The notes under the pieces: generated by a model
Seen by the model: the letters and a program-made list of their open reading frames with translations, nothing else
Told to the model about the DNA's origin: nothing
Databases searched by the model: none
Translations under genes and position numbers: made by a program
NCBI GenBank assembly: GCA_003557585.1
Contig: PWOE01000095.1
Span: forward strand, 1-5,382
DNA from: Candidatus Nealsoniibacteriota bacterium
GTDB lineage: Bacteria; Patescibacteriota; Minisyncoccia; Minisyncoccales; CSSED10-335
DNA length: 5,382 nt
Reading direction: 5' to 3'
In this document: positions 1 to 5,382 of the stretch, one piece after another
Layout: each line of letters starts with the position of its first letter
Numbering within the stretch: the stretch's first letter is position 1

Positions 1-548
1 CAGGATGGTTTTTGCCTAAGACCTTTTCTTTTATCTCCAGTGCACGTTTGAAAAATGGCTCTGCTTCGGCATATCTGCCCTGATCACGATACAGTGCTGC
101 CAGATTGTGCAGTGATGTTGCTGTATCGGGATGGTCTTTGCCTAAGACCTTTTCACTTATCTCCAGCGAACGTTTGTAAAGCGGCTCTGCTTCGGCATAT
201 CTGCCCTGATCACGACACAGTTCTGCCAGATTGTACAGTGATGTTGCTGTCTCGGGATGGTCTTTGCCTAAGACCTTTTCACTTATCTCCAGAGAACGTT
301 TTAATAGTGGCTCTGCTTCGTCATATTTGCCCTGATCATTATAAAGCATTGCCAGATTGTTCAACGATTCTGCCGTATCAGGATGGTCTTTCCCCAACAC
401 CTTTTCTTTTATCTCCAGCGAACGTTTGTAAAGCGGCTCTACTTCGTCATATCTGCCCTGATCACGATACAGTCCTGCCAGATTACTCAGTGATGTAGCC
501 ATATCAGGATGCTCTGCTCCCAACTCTTTCTCTCTGATATCCAGCCCT
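1..548 (-). repeat. Tandem 126-bp coding repeats encoding 42-residue TPRs
   Basis: Units begin at 45, 171, 297 and 423 with an exact 126-bp period, and a further partial unit occupies 1-44. Each encodes a 42-residue kinesin-light-chain-type TPR with the pattern AEPLYKRSLEI..EKVLGKDHPDTA.SL.NLA.LYRDQGRY. Such repeats form a helical superhelix that usually binds protein partners. The two left-hand full units (45-170 and 171-296) differ at about 8 of 126 positions by my count, whereas the 297 unit is clearly more diverged. The 423 unit is the N-terminal-most full repeat and degenerates at its outer end, after which the protein continues with non-canonical helices. The array continues past the window edge, so total copy number is unknown. 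Confidence 0.92.
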
Positions 549-3232
549 TTTTCCAGATTCAACTCACTTCTGCCAAAGTCGAATTTTTCTGTATAGTAAC
601 ACCCCGCCTTATTGTAATAATGTGCGGCTTTGATAGGTATGCCTGCTTTTTCATAGTGCAAGGCAATTCCTTCAGCGTTTTCATCAAGGTTTTCAGCATA
701 GACGGTTTCCATTGCTGCTGCTGCTGCCTGATGTAACTTTTTCAGCTTTTCCGTCATCATTCTGCCGTAAACGATATCCTTAATGAGAATATGGGTAAAG
801 ATATAACGTAGCTCATCTAAATCCTTCCAGATACGGTTTTTTGTTCCGTTTTGCAGTTCGTCTTCCAGGTCGGTATTGAGCATCTTAGAAAGCACCTGCA
901 CGTTAAACTCTCTGCCCAAAACAGAGGCGTTAGAGACGCACTCTTTTACCCTGTCAGTCAATCTATCTATACGGCTGCCGATAATGTCGCTGATACTGAA
1001 AGAACTGAGATAGCCAACCTCACCTTTGACGGCACCTTTATCATCAACATTGCCGTTCTCCATCAGATAGGCGGTAAGCTGCTCGATAAAGAGCGGATTA
1101 CCCATTGAACGTTCTTTGATAAGATTGAGAGTATCAACGGGACAATCAGATAAACGGAGAATTGTTTTGATTAGTTCCTGACTGCCGGTATCACTCAGAA
1201 GACCCAACTCCAAATCATATCTCCGGTGTTTTGTCAGCCCTAACTCAACCTTGCCACCATCTTCTAAATAACGGCAGGATGAAACGATTGTCAGCGGGGC
1301 TATCTCTTTTTCGCTCAGCAGTCGCAGATACGACTTACTATTCTCATCAAGCCACTGTCCATCGTCAAGATGAATCAGTACCGGTTTTGATTTGACAAGC
1401 TGCTGTATGAATCTGACAAAAGCATTTTTTAACTGTTTTGGTTTCTCTTCACCGGGCAGAACGTTCCAGACCGAATCCTCCCATTCATAGCCCAACAGAT
1501 AGGCAATAATGGACTCAATCCTTATCATCTCCTCGTCTCCCTGAGCAAGTCCCATCCACAACCCTCTGAACATCTTAATTCCTGCTTCTCTGGGTAAAAG
1601 CAGATTGTAGTAGAAATAATTCCTGACTATCTGTGTGACAGCATCTAATGAAGCCTGCAAGATAGCATCACAACTGATCTGAAACCGGTGGCACTGCTCT
1701 GCTGAATATGGGGCTAATCCCTCTTTTACCAGACGTGATTTACCAATGCCCGCATCTCCCGAAACATAAACAATAGCGTTACTTTTCTCGTTATTGCTCT
1801 TATCAATATACTCTCTGATTGTCTTTAGCTCTTCATCTCTGCCCACAAACCGGTTTTCCTGATAACCTGACTGCTTTTTTGTTCTTTTGCCAAGACGATA
1901 GTAACGGATCGGTATTTCTATTCCCTTTAGATTGAGAACGCCTAAATGATGAAAAGAGTATTTACTCTGCAGTTCCTGCCAGAGAAAAGAGTCAGTGAGA
2001 ATCTCTCCCATTCTTGCTTTATTCATTAACCGTGCCGATAGGTTCATACGATGCCCGAAGGCGGTATATTCTTTAACGTCAGCGCTGCCGCAATATCCGG
2101 CAAAAACATCTCCGCAACTGATACCTACAGCAAGTTCAGGAACAGTGGCAACTACTTCTAAGGAAAAACTGCTGATTCTGTCTAAGGTTCTTCCCTCACT
2201 ATGAGGCATTCCGAAGAGGATTATGGCTATCAACCCTTTGTCGGTAGCGTCTAATTTATTGACATACCCGCCGTAACTGTCTGCCAATCTTTCTATGACA
2301 GCGATTGTCTCTTTTCTTTCTGCAAAGCCGATACTTTCCAGATTGATAAAGCAATAGGCGGCGGAACGGATTTCATTGTCGGGGTTCTCATTTCTCAAAC
2401 GGGAACAGATAAAACGCTTTTTTGTCTGCTCATCGTAAACGTGTTTATTATAACTGTGTTCAGCGCATTCCTGCTCTGATTTGTTTTCTTGAATGTGTTC
2501 AGAGCATCCCTGCTCTGATTTTGTATCAAGTCTCATCTTGAGCTTGGCATCTATGTCTCCGGAGCATCCTTGCTCTGGCCCTATGCCTATTGACTCAGCT
2601 ATCAGACGATACCCTCTGTCTAATTTCTCAAAATGCTCTTCACCTATCTTTTTAACAGTAGCTTTGGAAAATATTACATCCTCTTTCAAACCGGACAGTT
2701 CGGCAATCTCCTGGATAGTCTCACCATAAAAGACATATTCGTTCTGCACCTCATTGTCAAAAATCTGCCAATTGATATCACCATAACAGACGGTCTGTCT
2801 GATTTTCAGAGTAAAATCACCGAATGGGGTCTGATAAACACTTTTTTCTTTAAAGAATTTCGTAATAGAATTGACGGCTGAAATAACACTCTTTCCTGTT
2901 GCATTTATGTAACAAGACCTTGCAGATTTTGATTCCTGTGTCCCTGGAGCTTCCAGCTTTGGATTAGCAACAGGAAAGACAGCACAAAAGGCATCTCCGG
3001 CAAAGAGGCTGACAAATCCGCCGTACCTTTCTACTGTCTTAATCGGCTCTCCGAACACCATTTCCAGAAAACGGCTCAACTCTTCAGCACCCCTTTTCCC
3101 TTCCTTCTGCAGTGTCGTCCCTATCTTCGTAAAATCGGCAATATCAAACAGCAATACATAGCCGTTGATATTCCCCTCTAAAACCTTCTTTTCATAATTC
3201 TGAAGTATAAACTCAGGTATGTGGCGTATCAT
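1..3232 (-). CDS. Soluble-adenylyl-cyclase-like protein: tandem class III cyclase lobes, P-loop ATPase and TPRs (C-terminus beyond window)
   Basis: Predicted cytosolic adenylyl cyclase making cAMP from ATP. The frame is open for 1077 codons without a stop and runs off the left edge. Start ATG at 3232-3230 is chosen because AAGGAG lies 6 nt upstream. Domains in order: cyclase lobe 1 (about residues 20-200) with LFDIADFT (metal Asp30) and LFAGDAF (metal Asp80); a linker (about 215-270) with SEQGC repeats; cyclase lobe 2 (about 290-430), where Asn297 sits at the first metal position, TDKG gives Lys332, and EYTAFGHRMNLSAR gives Thr390, Asn397 and Arg401. Then FVGRDEEL (about 459), Walker A GDAGIGKS (Lys498), Walker B LIHLDD (Asp623/Asp624), a winged-helix-like segment with RIDRL and SVLGREF, and TPRs from about 890. 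In this family a Lys/Thr pair selects adenine, and lobe 1 metals combine with lobe 2 Asn/Arg in one active site. The ATPase-TPR part is probably a regulatory or scaffolding module (inference). The substrate is inferred from residues and not proven. Confidence 0.9.
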   Translation of the reverse strand, partial: MIRHIPEFILQNYEKKVLEGNINGYVLLFDIADFTKIGTTLQKEGKRGAEELSRFLEMVFGEPIKTVERYGGFVSLFAGDAFCAVFPVANPKLEAPGTQESKSARSCYINATGKSVISAVNSITKFFKEKSVYQTPFGDFTLKIRQTVCYGDINWQIFDNEVQNEYVFYGETIQEIAELSGLKEDVIFSKATVKKIGEEHFEKLDRGYRLIAESIGIGPEQGCSGDIDAKLKMRLDTKSEQGCSEHIQENKSEQECAEHSYNKHVYDEQTKKRFICSRLRNENPDNEIRSAAYCFINLESIGFAERKETIAVIERLADSYGGYVNKLDATDKGLIAIILFGMPHSEGRTLDRISSFSLEVVATVPELAVGISCGDVFAGYCGSADVKEYTAFGHRMNLSARLMNKARMGEILTDSFLWQELQSKYSFHHLGVLNLKGIEIPIRYYRLGKRTKKQSGYQENRFVGRDEELKTIREYIDKSNNEKSNAIVYVSGDAGIGKSRLVKEGLAPYSAEQCHRFQISCDAILQASLDAVTQIVRNYFYYNLLLPREAGIKMFRGLWMGLAQGDEEMIRIESIIAYLLGYEWEDSVWNVLPGEEKPKQLKNAFVRFIQQLVKSKPVLIHLDDGQWLDENSKSYLRLLSEKEIAPLTIVSSCRYLEDGGKVELGLTKHRRYDLELGLLSDTGSQELIKTILRLSDCPVDTLNLIKERSMGNPLFIEQLTAYLMENGNVDDKGAVKGEVGYLSSFSISDIIGSRIDRLTDRVKECVSNASVLGREFNVQVLSKMLNTDLEDELQNGTKNRIWKDLDELRYIFTHILIKDIVYGRMMTEKLKKLHQAAAAAMETVYAENLDENAEGIALHYEKAGIPIKAAHYYNKAGCYYTEKFDFGRSELNLEKGLDIREKELGAEHPDMATSLSNLAGLYRDQGRYDEVEPLYKRSLEIKEKVLGKDHPDTAESLNNLAMLYNDQGKYDEAEPLLKRSLEISEKVLGKDHPETATSLYNLAELCRDQGRYAEAEPLYKRSLEISEKVLGKDHPDTATSLHNLAALYRDQGRYAEAEPFFKRALEIKEKVLGKNHP
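2455..2580 (-). repeat. Three in-frame hairpin repeats in the linker between the cyclase lobes
   Basis: Three related copies have cores at 2460-2479, 2499-2518 and 2559-2578. Each core is an 8-bp inverted repeat around a 4-nt loop. The middle copy pairs perfectly (TCAGAGCA with TGCTCTGA). The left copy has one mismatch. The right copy pairs throughout with one G-T. Copy spacings are 39 and 60 bp, multiples of three, so the reading frame is kept and each copy encodes a variant of (S/P)EQGCS or SEQECAEH on the minus strand. The segment falls in the low-complexity, polar inter-lobe linker, where extra residues would be tolerated. It looks like a small palindromic element that has multiplied inside a gene. 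Confidence 0.75.
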
Positions 3233-3238
3233 ATTTCT

Positions 3239-3244
3239 CTCCTT
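3239..3244 (-). promoter_or_regulatory. Shine-Dalgarno sequence of the cyclase gene
   Basis: Reads AAGGAG on the minus strand, 6 nt from the ATG at 3232-3230. It is a near-consensus ribosome binding site at good spacing and fixes the start of the cyclase. The palindromic cluster at 3251-3297 begins only 6 nt further upstream. Confidence 0.85.
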
Positions 3245-3250
3245 ACTTTA

Positions 3251-3297
3251 GGGACAGGCACGGTGTCCCCTGCCTTCGCAGGAGGAGGCTCTGTCCG
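3251..3297. repeat. REP-like palindromic cluster between the two genes
   Basis: GGGACA (3251-3256) pairs with TGTCCC (3264-3269). CCTGC (3269-3273) pairs with GCAGG (3278-3282) over a CTTC loop. GGACAG (3252-3257) can alternatively pair with CTGTCC (3291-3296), enclosing the other hairpins. GC-rich intergenic clusters of this form, with GGGACA-type arms, resemble REP elements mobilised by Y1 (RAYT/IS200-like) transposases; that family assignment is inference. It lies directly upstream of the cyclase ribosome binding site and downstream of the ATPase stop, so it could limit read-through, stabilise the upstream transcript or modulate translation. No U-tract follows on either strand, so it is not a standard intrinsic terminator. 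Confidence 0.6.
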
Positions 3298-3335
3298 TAC
3301 ATCCCCAAATCGCCAAAACGTTTACGCCGCAACGG

Positions 3336-4676
3336 TCATTGATGCTTCGTGCTGTTTGACACATAATCAGGCAGTTCCTCAAGCCCCAAGTAGAGATATT
3401 TGATCCGATAGTCGGGAAATTGCTTGAGGAGTTTGGTAGATTTTTGAGGGAGCTTACCTTTTCTGATAATCTTCTTGTTCATCTTGATTTCAGCGAGTAC
3501 TATGAGCTTTTGCGCATCATTGACTGCTACGAGGTCGATCTCATTTTTATAACCGCTTTCCCAATATGAAGCTACCTTGTTATATTGACCCTGCTGTTTG
3601 AATATATCTGTATAGAGTCGTTTCAACCAGTACCCGGCGTACTGTGTATAGCTTTGGAGGAAACGTTGTTTGACATAAGCTGTGTTTGAGCTTTCTACAG
3701 CGCTTCGGTACCTGTGGAAGAAAGCAAACCAAAATGCCATAAAAGGGTCGTTTATCTTATATTTGACCGATCTTGTCCCAATTTTTGCATTGATGGGACG
3801 AAATTGAGATATCAGGCTGTAGTCCTTTTCCAATCTCTCCAGATGACCACCGACACTCGAAAGAAGGATTGATTCGATTTCGACCCGTGAGGTTTTACCG
3901 GTTGCGATTAGTTCCAAGATGGAGAAATACACTCCATAATCTTTACCGAATTCCTCTATCAGAAGGTTCTTTCCTTCATCTGCAAAGATTGAATAGTCTG
4001 AAAAGACCAGATTGACAGCATCTTCTTGGCTTTTGCAGTTATAATCCTTGAGAACTTCCAGATAGCGGGGAATGCCTCCGGTGAGAATATAATACAAAAG
4101 CAGATTTTCAGCAGAAAAGGTACCTTGTTCTTCCAATATCTCTGCAATGGTTTTGATGGGAAAGGCTTTGAGATTTATCAGCAAATCTGAACGTCCATAT
4201 AGCGGCTGACGGGAATCCTGAAATGTCTTACGCATCATAGAATAGACCGAACCGGAAACGATAAGATGCACATGACACGCATCCTTGTTGCTATCCCAGA
4301 TGTGTTGAAAATCCGAGATAAAAGAGGGACTGACCTGCAGAAGTTCCTGAAATTCATCTATTATGACTATAATACTGTTATTCTTGCTATAATCGAATAG
4401 CAGGCACATAATATCGGTCAGTTTGTTTATCTTGCCATAGTTTTTTATCTGCAACGAATCCTCTATATAGCCCAGATATTCTTCACAGAGAATCTCTTCA
4501 CTTTTTCTGGAAACAAAGAAGTACACGCTTGCGTATGATGCACAAAACTGCTTTATCAATCTGGTTTTACCAATCCGCCTTCTGCCTGTGAGGACAGTTA
4601 AGCGAGAAGAGCTTGATATGTTTTCATGAACCTTTTTAAGCGCTATAAGCTCGCTTTGCCGATCATAAAATATCAT
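3336..4676 (-). CDS. Archaeal-type AAA ATPase with C-terminal DUF234 / PD-(D/E)XK-like domain
   Basis: A 446-residue protein of the ATPase_2 plus DUF234 family, common in archaea and anaerobic bacteria; its cellular role is not established. Visible motifs: N-terminal FYDRQSEL; Walker A GRRRIGKT (Lys37); Walker B IIVIIDEFQ (Asp107, Glu108); a sensor-like LIVSGS (about 138-143); PLYGR (158-162); and TGGIPRYLE, typical of the family. A winged-helix region follows. The C-terminal domain contains NEIDLVAV with Asp381 and AEIK with Glu396 and Lys398, a spacing that fits a PD-(D/E)XK nuclease core. ATG at 4676-4674 is preferred over an upstream TTG at 4745: GGAG sits 8 nt before it, the family normally begins right at this point, and a promoter overlaps the extra 23 codons. 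It lies 103 nt upstream of the cyclase on the same strand. Length is normal for the family and no lesion is seen. It may be a toxin-like or mobile-element-associated ATPase, which I cannot decide. Confidence 0.88.
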   Translation of the reverse strand: MIFYDRQSELIALKKVHENISSSSRLTVLTGRRRIGKTRLIKQFCASYASVYFFVSRKSEEILCEEYLGYIEDSLQIKNYGKINKLTDIMCLLFDYSKNNSIIVIIDEFQELLQVSPSFISDFQHIWDSNKDACHVHLIVSGSVYSMMRKTFQDSRQPLYGRSDLLINLKAFPIKTIAEILEEQGTFSAENLLLYYILTGGIPRYLEVLKDYNCKSQEDAVNLVFSDYSIFADEGKNLLIEEFGKDYGVYFSILELIATGKTSRVEIESILLSSVGGHLERLEKDYSLISQFRPINAKIGTRSVKYKINDPFMAFWFAFFHRYRSAVESSNTAYVKQRFLQSYTQYAGYWLKRLYTDIFKQQGQYNKVASYWESGYKNEIDLVAVNDAQKLIVLAEIKMNKKIIRKGKLPQKSTKLLKQFPDYRIKYLYLGLEELPDYVSNSTKHQ

Positions 4677-4684
4677 AACGTAAT

Positions 4685-4688
4685 CTCC
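4685..4688 (-). promoter_or_regulatory. Ribosome binding site deciding the ATPase start
   Basis: Minus-strand GGAG lies 8 nt before the ATG at 4676-4674. It supports the shorter 446-residue product. The alternative TTG at 4745 has no comparable purine-rich site and lies inside the promoter region. Confidence 0.65.
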
Positions 4689-4709
4689 GTTGCAGTAATC
4701 ATAGTTGCA

Positions 4710-4739
4710 ATAATATTGAGAACGCCTTGAAAATGTCAA
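4710..4739 (-). promoter_or_regulatory. Sigma70-like promoter for the ATPase gene
   Basis: On the minus strand a perfect -35 TTGACA (4739-4734) and a -10 TATTAT (4715-4710, one mismatch to TATAAT) are separated by 18 nt. Transcription would begin near 4703 and give a leader of roughly 27 nt containing the ribosome binding site. No equally good promoter is visible between this gene and the cyclase, so read-through into the cyclase is plausible. Confidence 0.65.
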
Positions 4740-5018
4740 GCTCAATTCTCAAAATATTCATAAAACCGCGCTGAGACGGGACAGAAACAGTGTGTATAGA
4801 ACAGGATGTTTCCCTCTTTTAAAGCGGATGGCAGCTCGGAAAAATACTTTGAGCAGTGTCCCTGCGTTGTACGGATAATTAATCATAGTCAGGCAACAGT
4901 AATGGAAAGCTGAACTTATACAGTTTCCATAATAAAGCAACACTACTAAAAAATACACCCCCCGTAGTAGGGTTTAATTAGGGAGGCAATATGCATTTTC
5001 AATAGGGAATTAGCATTA
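4740..5018. other. Intergenic stretch with no recognisable gene
   Basis: Both strands carry only short frames without recognisable motifs. A minus-strand frame at 4958-4758 would start at a GTG and give 66 residues, but I see no domain and treat it as chance. A plus-strand site AGGGAGG (4979-4985) precedes ATG at 4990, but that frame closes after four codons. ACTAC near 4941 can pair with GTAGT near 4965. GGGACAG (4778-4784) and GTGTCCC (4856-4862) echo the arms of the palindromic cluster at 3251-3297, which hints at a decayed copy. Confidence 0.5.
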
Positions 5019-5203
5019 GAGGCTGTGCAAAAGCTAGCTTCTTTTATCCTTAGAAATCCCCGAGCAATGACAAAACATAGCCTTGCAGTGCAGTGCAGCT
5101 TGCAGCAACAATTATGGCAATGGTAAGGACACCCGAGAGGATGGTTAAAAATGCCGCTTCAGTTTGCCTTTATCAGCGTGATCAAAATAATCTGCGAAAT
5201 CTG
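5019..5203 (+). other. 5' flank (exon) of the group II intron, possibly part of an older mobile element
   Basis: This is the sequence into which the intron at 5204 appears inserted. It opens with GAGGCTGTGCAAAA (5019-5032), which resembles the terminal repeats of some insertion sequences. I cannot see a matching right end, so this is only a suggestion. A short plus-strand frame from ATG 5114 runs 30 codons exactly to the intron boundary, ending in the residues DQNNLRNL, and closes shortly inside the intron. Its product is not recognised and no clear ribosome binding site precedes ATG 5114. The flank may be the start of a gene interrupted by the intron. Confidence 0.3.
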
Positions 5204-5382
5204 GTGCGCCACGAGGCGTTGTTATGGGAAGTTGGTGATAATCCAACCTAACCAATTGTTTGTTCAGTTAGAAGCGAAGAAGATGTCAGCAGCCGTAAGG
5301 TGAGAGTCAAAGCTCTTCTTAGCGGTAAGTAAGCTGTAATGCAAATGAACAGGTTTAGCCTCGTTAGACCAATTGCAGTCGG
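5204..5382 (+). mobile_element. Group II intron, 5' end only (start of domain I; rest beyond window)
   Basis: The sequence begins with GTGCG, the conserved 5' boundary of bacterial group II introns. It then forms consecutive and nested helices as expected for domain I: CGCC/GGCG (5207-5210 with 5215-5218); GTTGG/CCAAC (5231-5235 with 5243-5247); TGTTCA/TGAACA (5261-5266 with 5346-5351) enclosing CAGC/GCTG (5287-5290 with 5333-5336); inside that, a hairpin with CCG/CGG, TAAG/CTTA and GAGAG/CTCTT arms (5293-5325); and GGTTTA/TAGACC (5352-5357 with 5365-5370). Stretches such as AGAAGCGAAGA and GGTAAGTA look like the domain I sequence I remember from maturase-encoding introns. The intron would self-splice and retrohome through its reverse transcriptase. 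The exon-binding sites, domains II-VI and any maturase gene lie outside the window. Confidence 0.7.

Noticed and set aside
55..498. A 147-codon plus-strand frame with an internally repetitive product
   Set aside because: It is the antisense shadow of the 126-bp TPR repeats. Its repetition comes from the coding repeats on the other strand.
1..548. Regularly spaced repeats that could suggest a CRISPR array
   Set aside because: The units are 126 bp, contiguous and fully coding for TPRs. There are no short repeats separated by unique spacers.
2944..2956. Inverted repeat CTGGA/TCCAG inside the lobe 1 coding region
   Set aside because: Only 5 bp with a 3-nt loop, a single copy and unrelated to the linker hairpins. 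Expected by chance.
3251..3297. Intrinsic terminator between the two genes
   Set aside because: The hairpins are strong but no T-rich tract follows on either strand in the right place. A REP-like element explains the structure better.
509..3403. Several 60-85 codon plus-strand frames, including 851-1108, 1995-2204, 2493-2729 and 2633-2881
   Set aside because: Nearly all lie within the continuous minus-strand cyclase gene. The one at 3221-3403 spans the palindromic gap. None shows a recognisable domain.
4758..4958. A 66-codon minus-strand frame starting with GTG
   Set aside because: No known domain, no well-spaced ribosome binding site (only a G-run touching the start codon), and an unremarkable composition for chance sequence.
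5088..5108. Short GCAGT tandem and palindrome-like run
   Set aside because: Only two to three short imperfect units with no second copy or partner. No function can be supported.

Overview
The window holds two minus-strand genes in tandem, followed at the right edge by a mobile RNA element on the plus strand. Base composition is moderate to AT-leaning. The gene families (a soluble-adenylyl-cyclase-like signalling protein, a DUF234-type ATPase, a group II intron and REP-like palindromes) suggest an environmental, probably anaerobic, Gram-negative bacterium with a repeat-rich genome, for example Desulfobacterota, Nitrospirota or an anammox-type planctomycete. That placement is a guess from gene content only.

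Positions 1-3232 (minus) are one uninterrupted reading frame of at least 1077 codons that runs off the left edge. It encodes two class III nucleotide cyclase lobes, then a P-loop signal-transduction ATPase, then 42-residue kinesin-light-chain-type TPRs. This is the architecture of mammalian soluble adenylyl cyclase (ADCY10) and its bacterial relatives. Lobe 1 carries the two metal-binding aspartates. Lobe 2 carries the Lys/Thr adenine-selecting pair and the Asn/Arg transition-state pair, so an active adenylyl cyclase is predicted. The linker between the lobes contains three in-frame DNA hairpin repeats.

Positions 3233-3335 are a 103-nt gap holding a REP-like palindromic cluster immediately upstream of the cyclase's strong Shine-Dalgarno sequence. 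Positions 3336-4676 (minus) encode a 446-residue archaeal-type ATPase with a C-terminal DUF234/PD-(D/E)XK-like domain. It has a good sigma70-like promoter at 4710-4739. No convincing promoter lies between the two genes, so they may be co-transcribed, but nothing in the sequence shows that their products work together.

Positions 4740-5203 hold no gene I can recognise. From 5204 to the right edge is the 5' end of a plus-strand group II intron: a GTGCG boundary followed by nested helices resembling domain I. The rest of the intron, and any maturase gene, would lie beyond the window.
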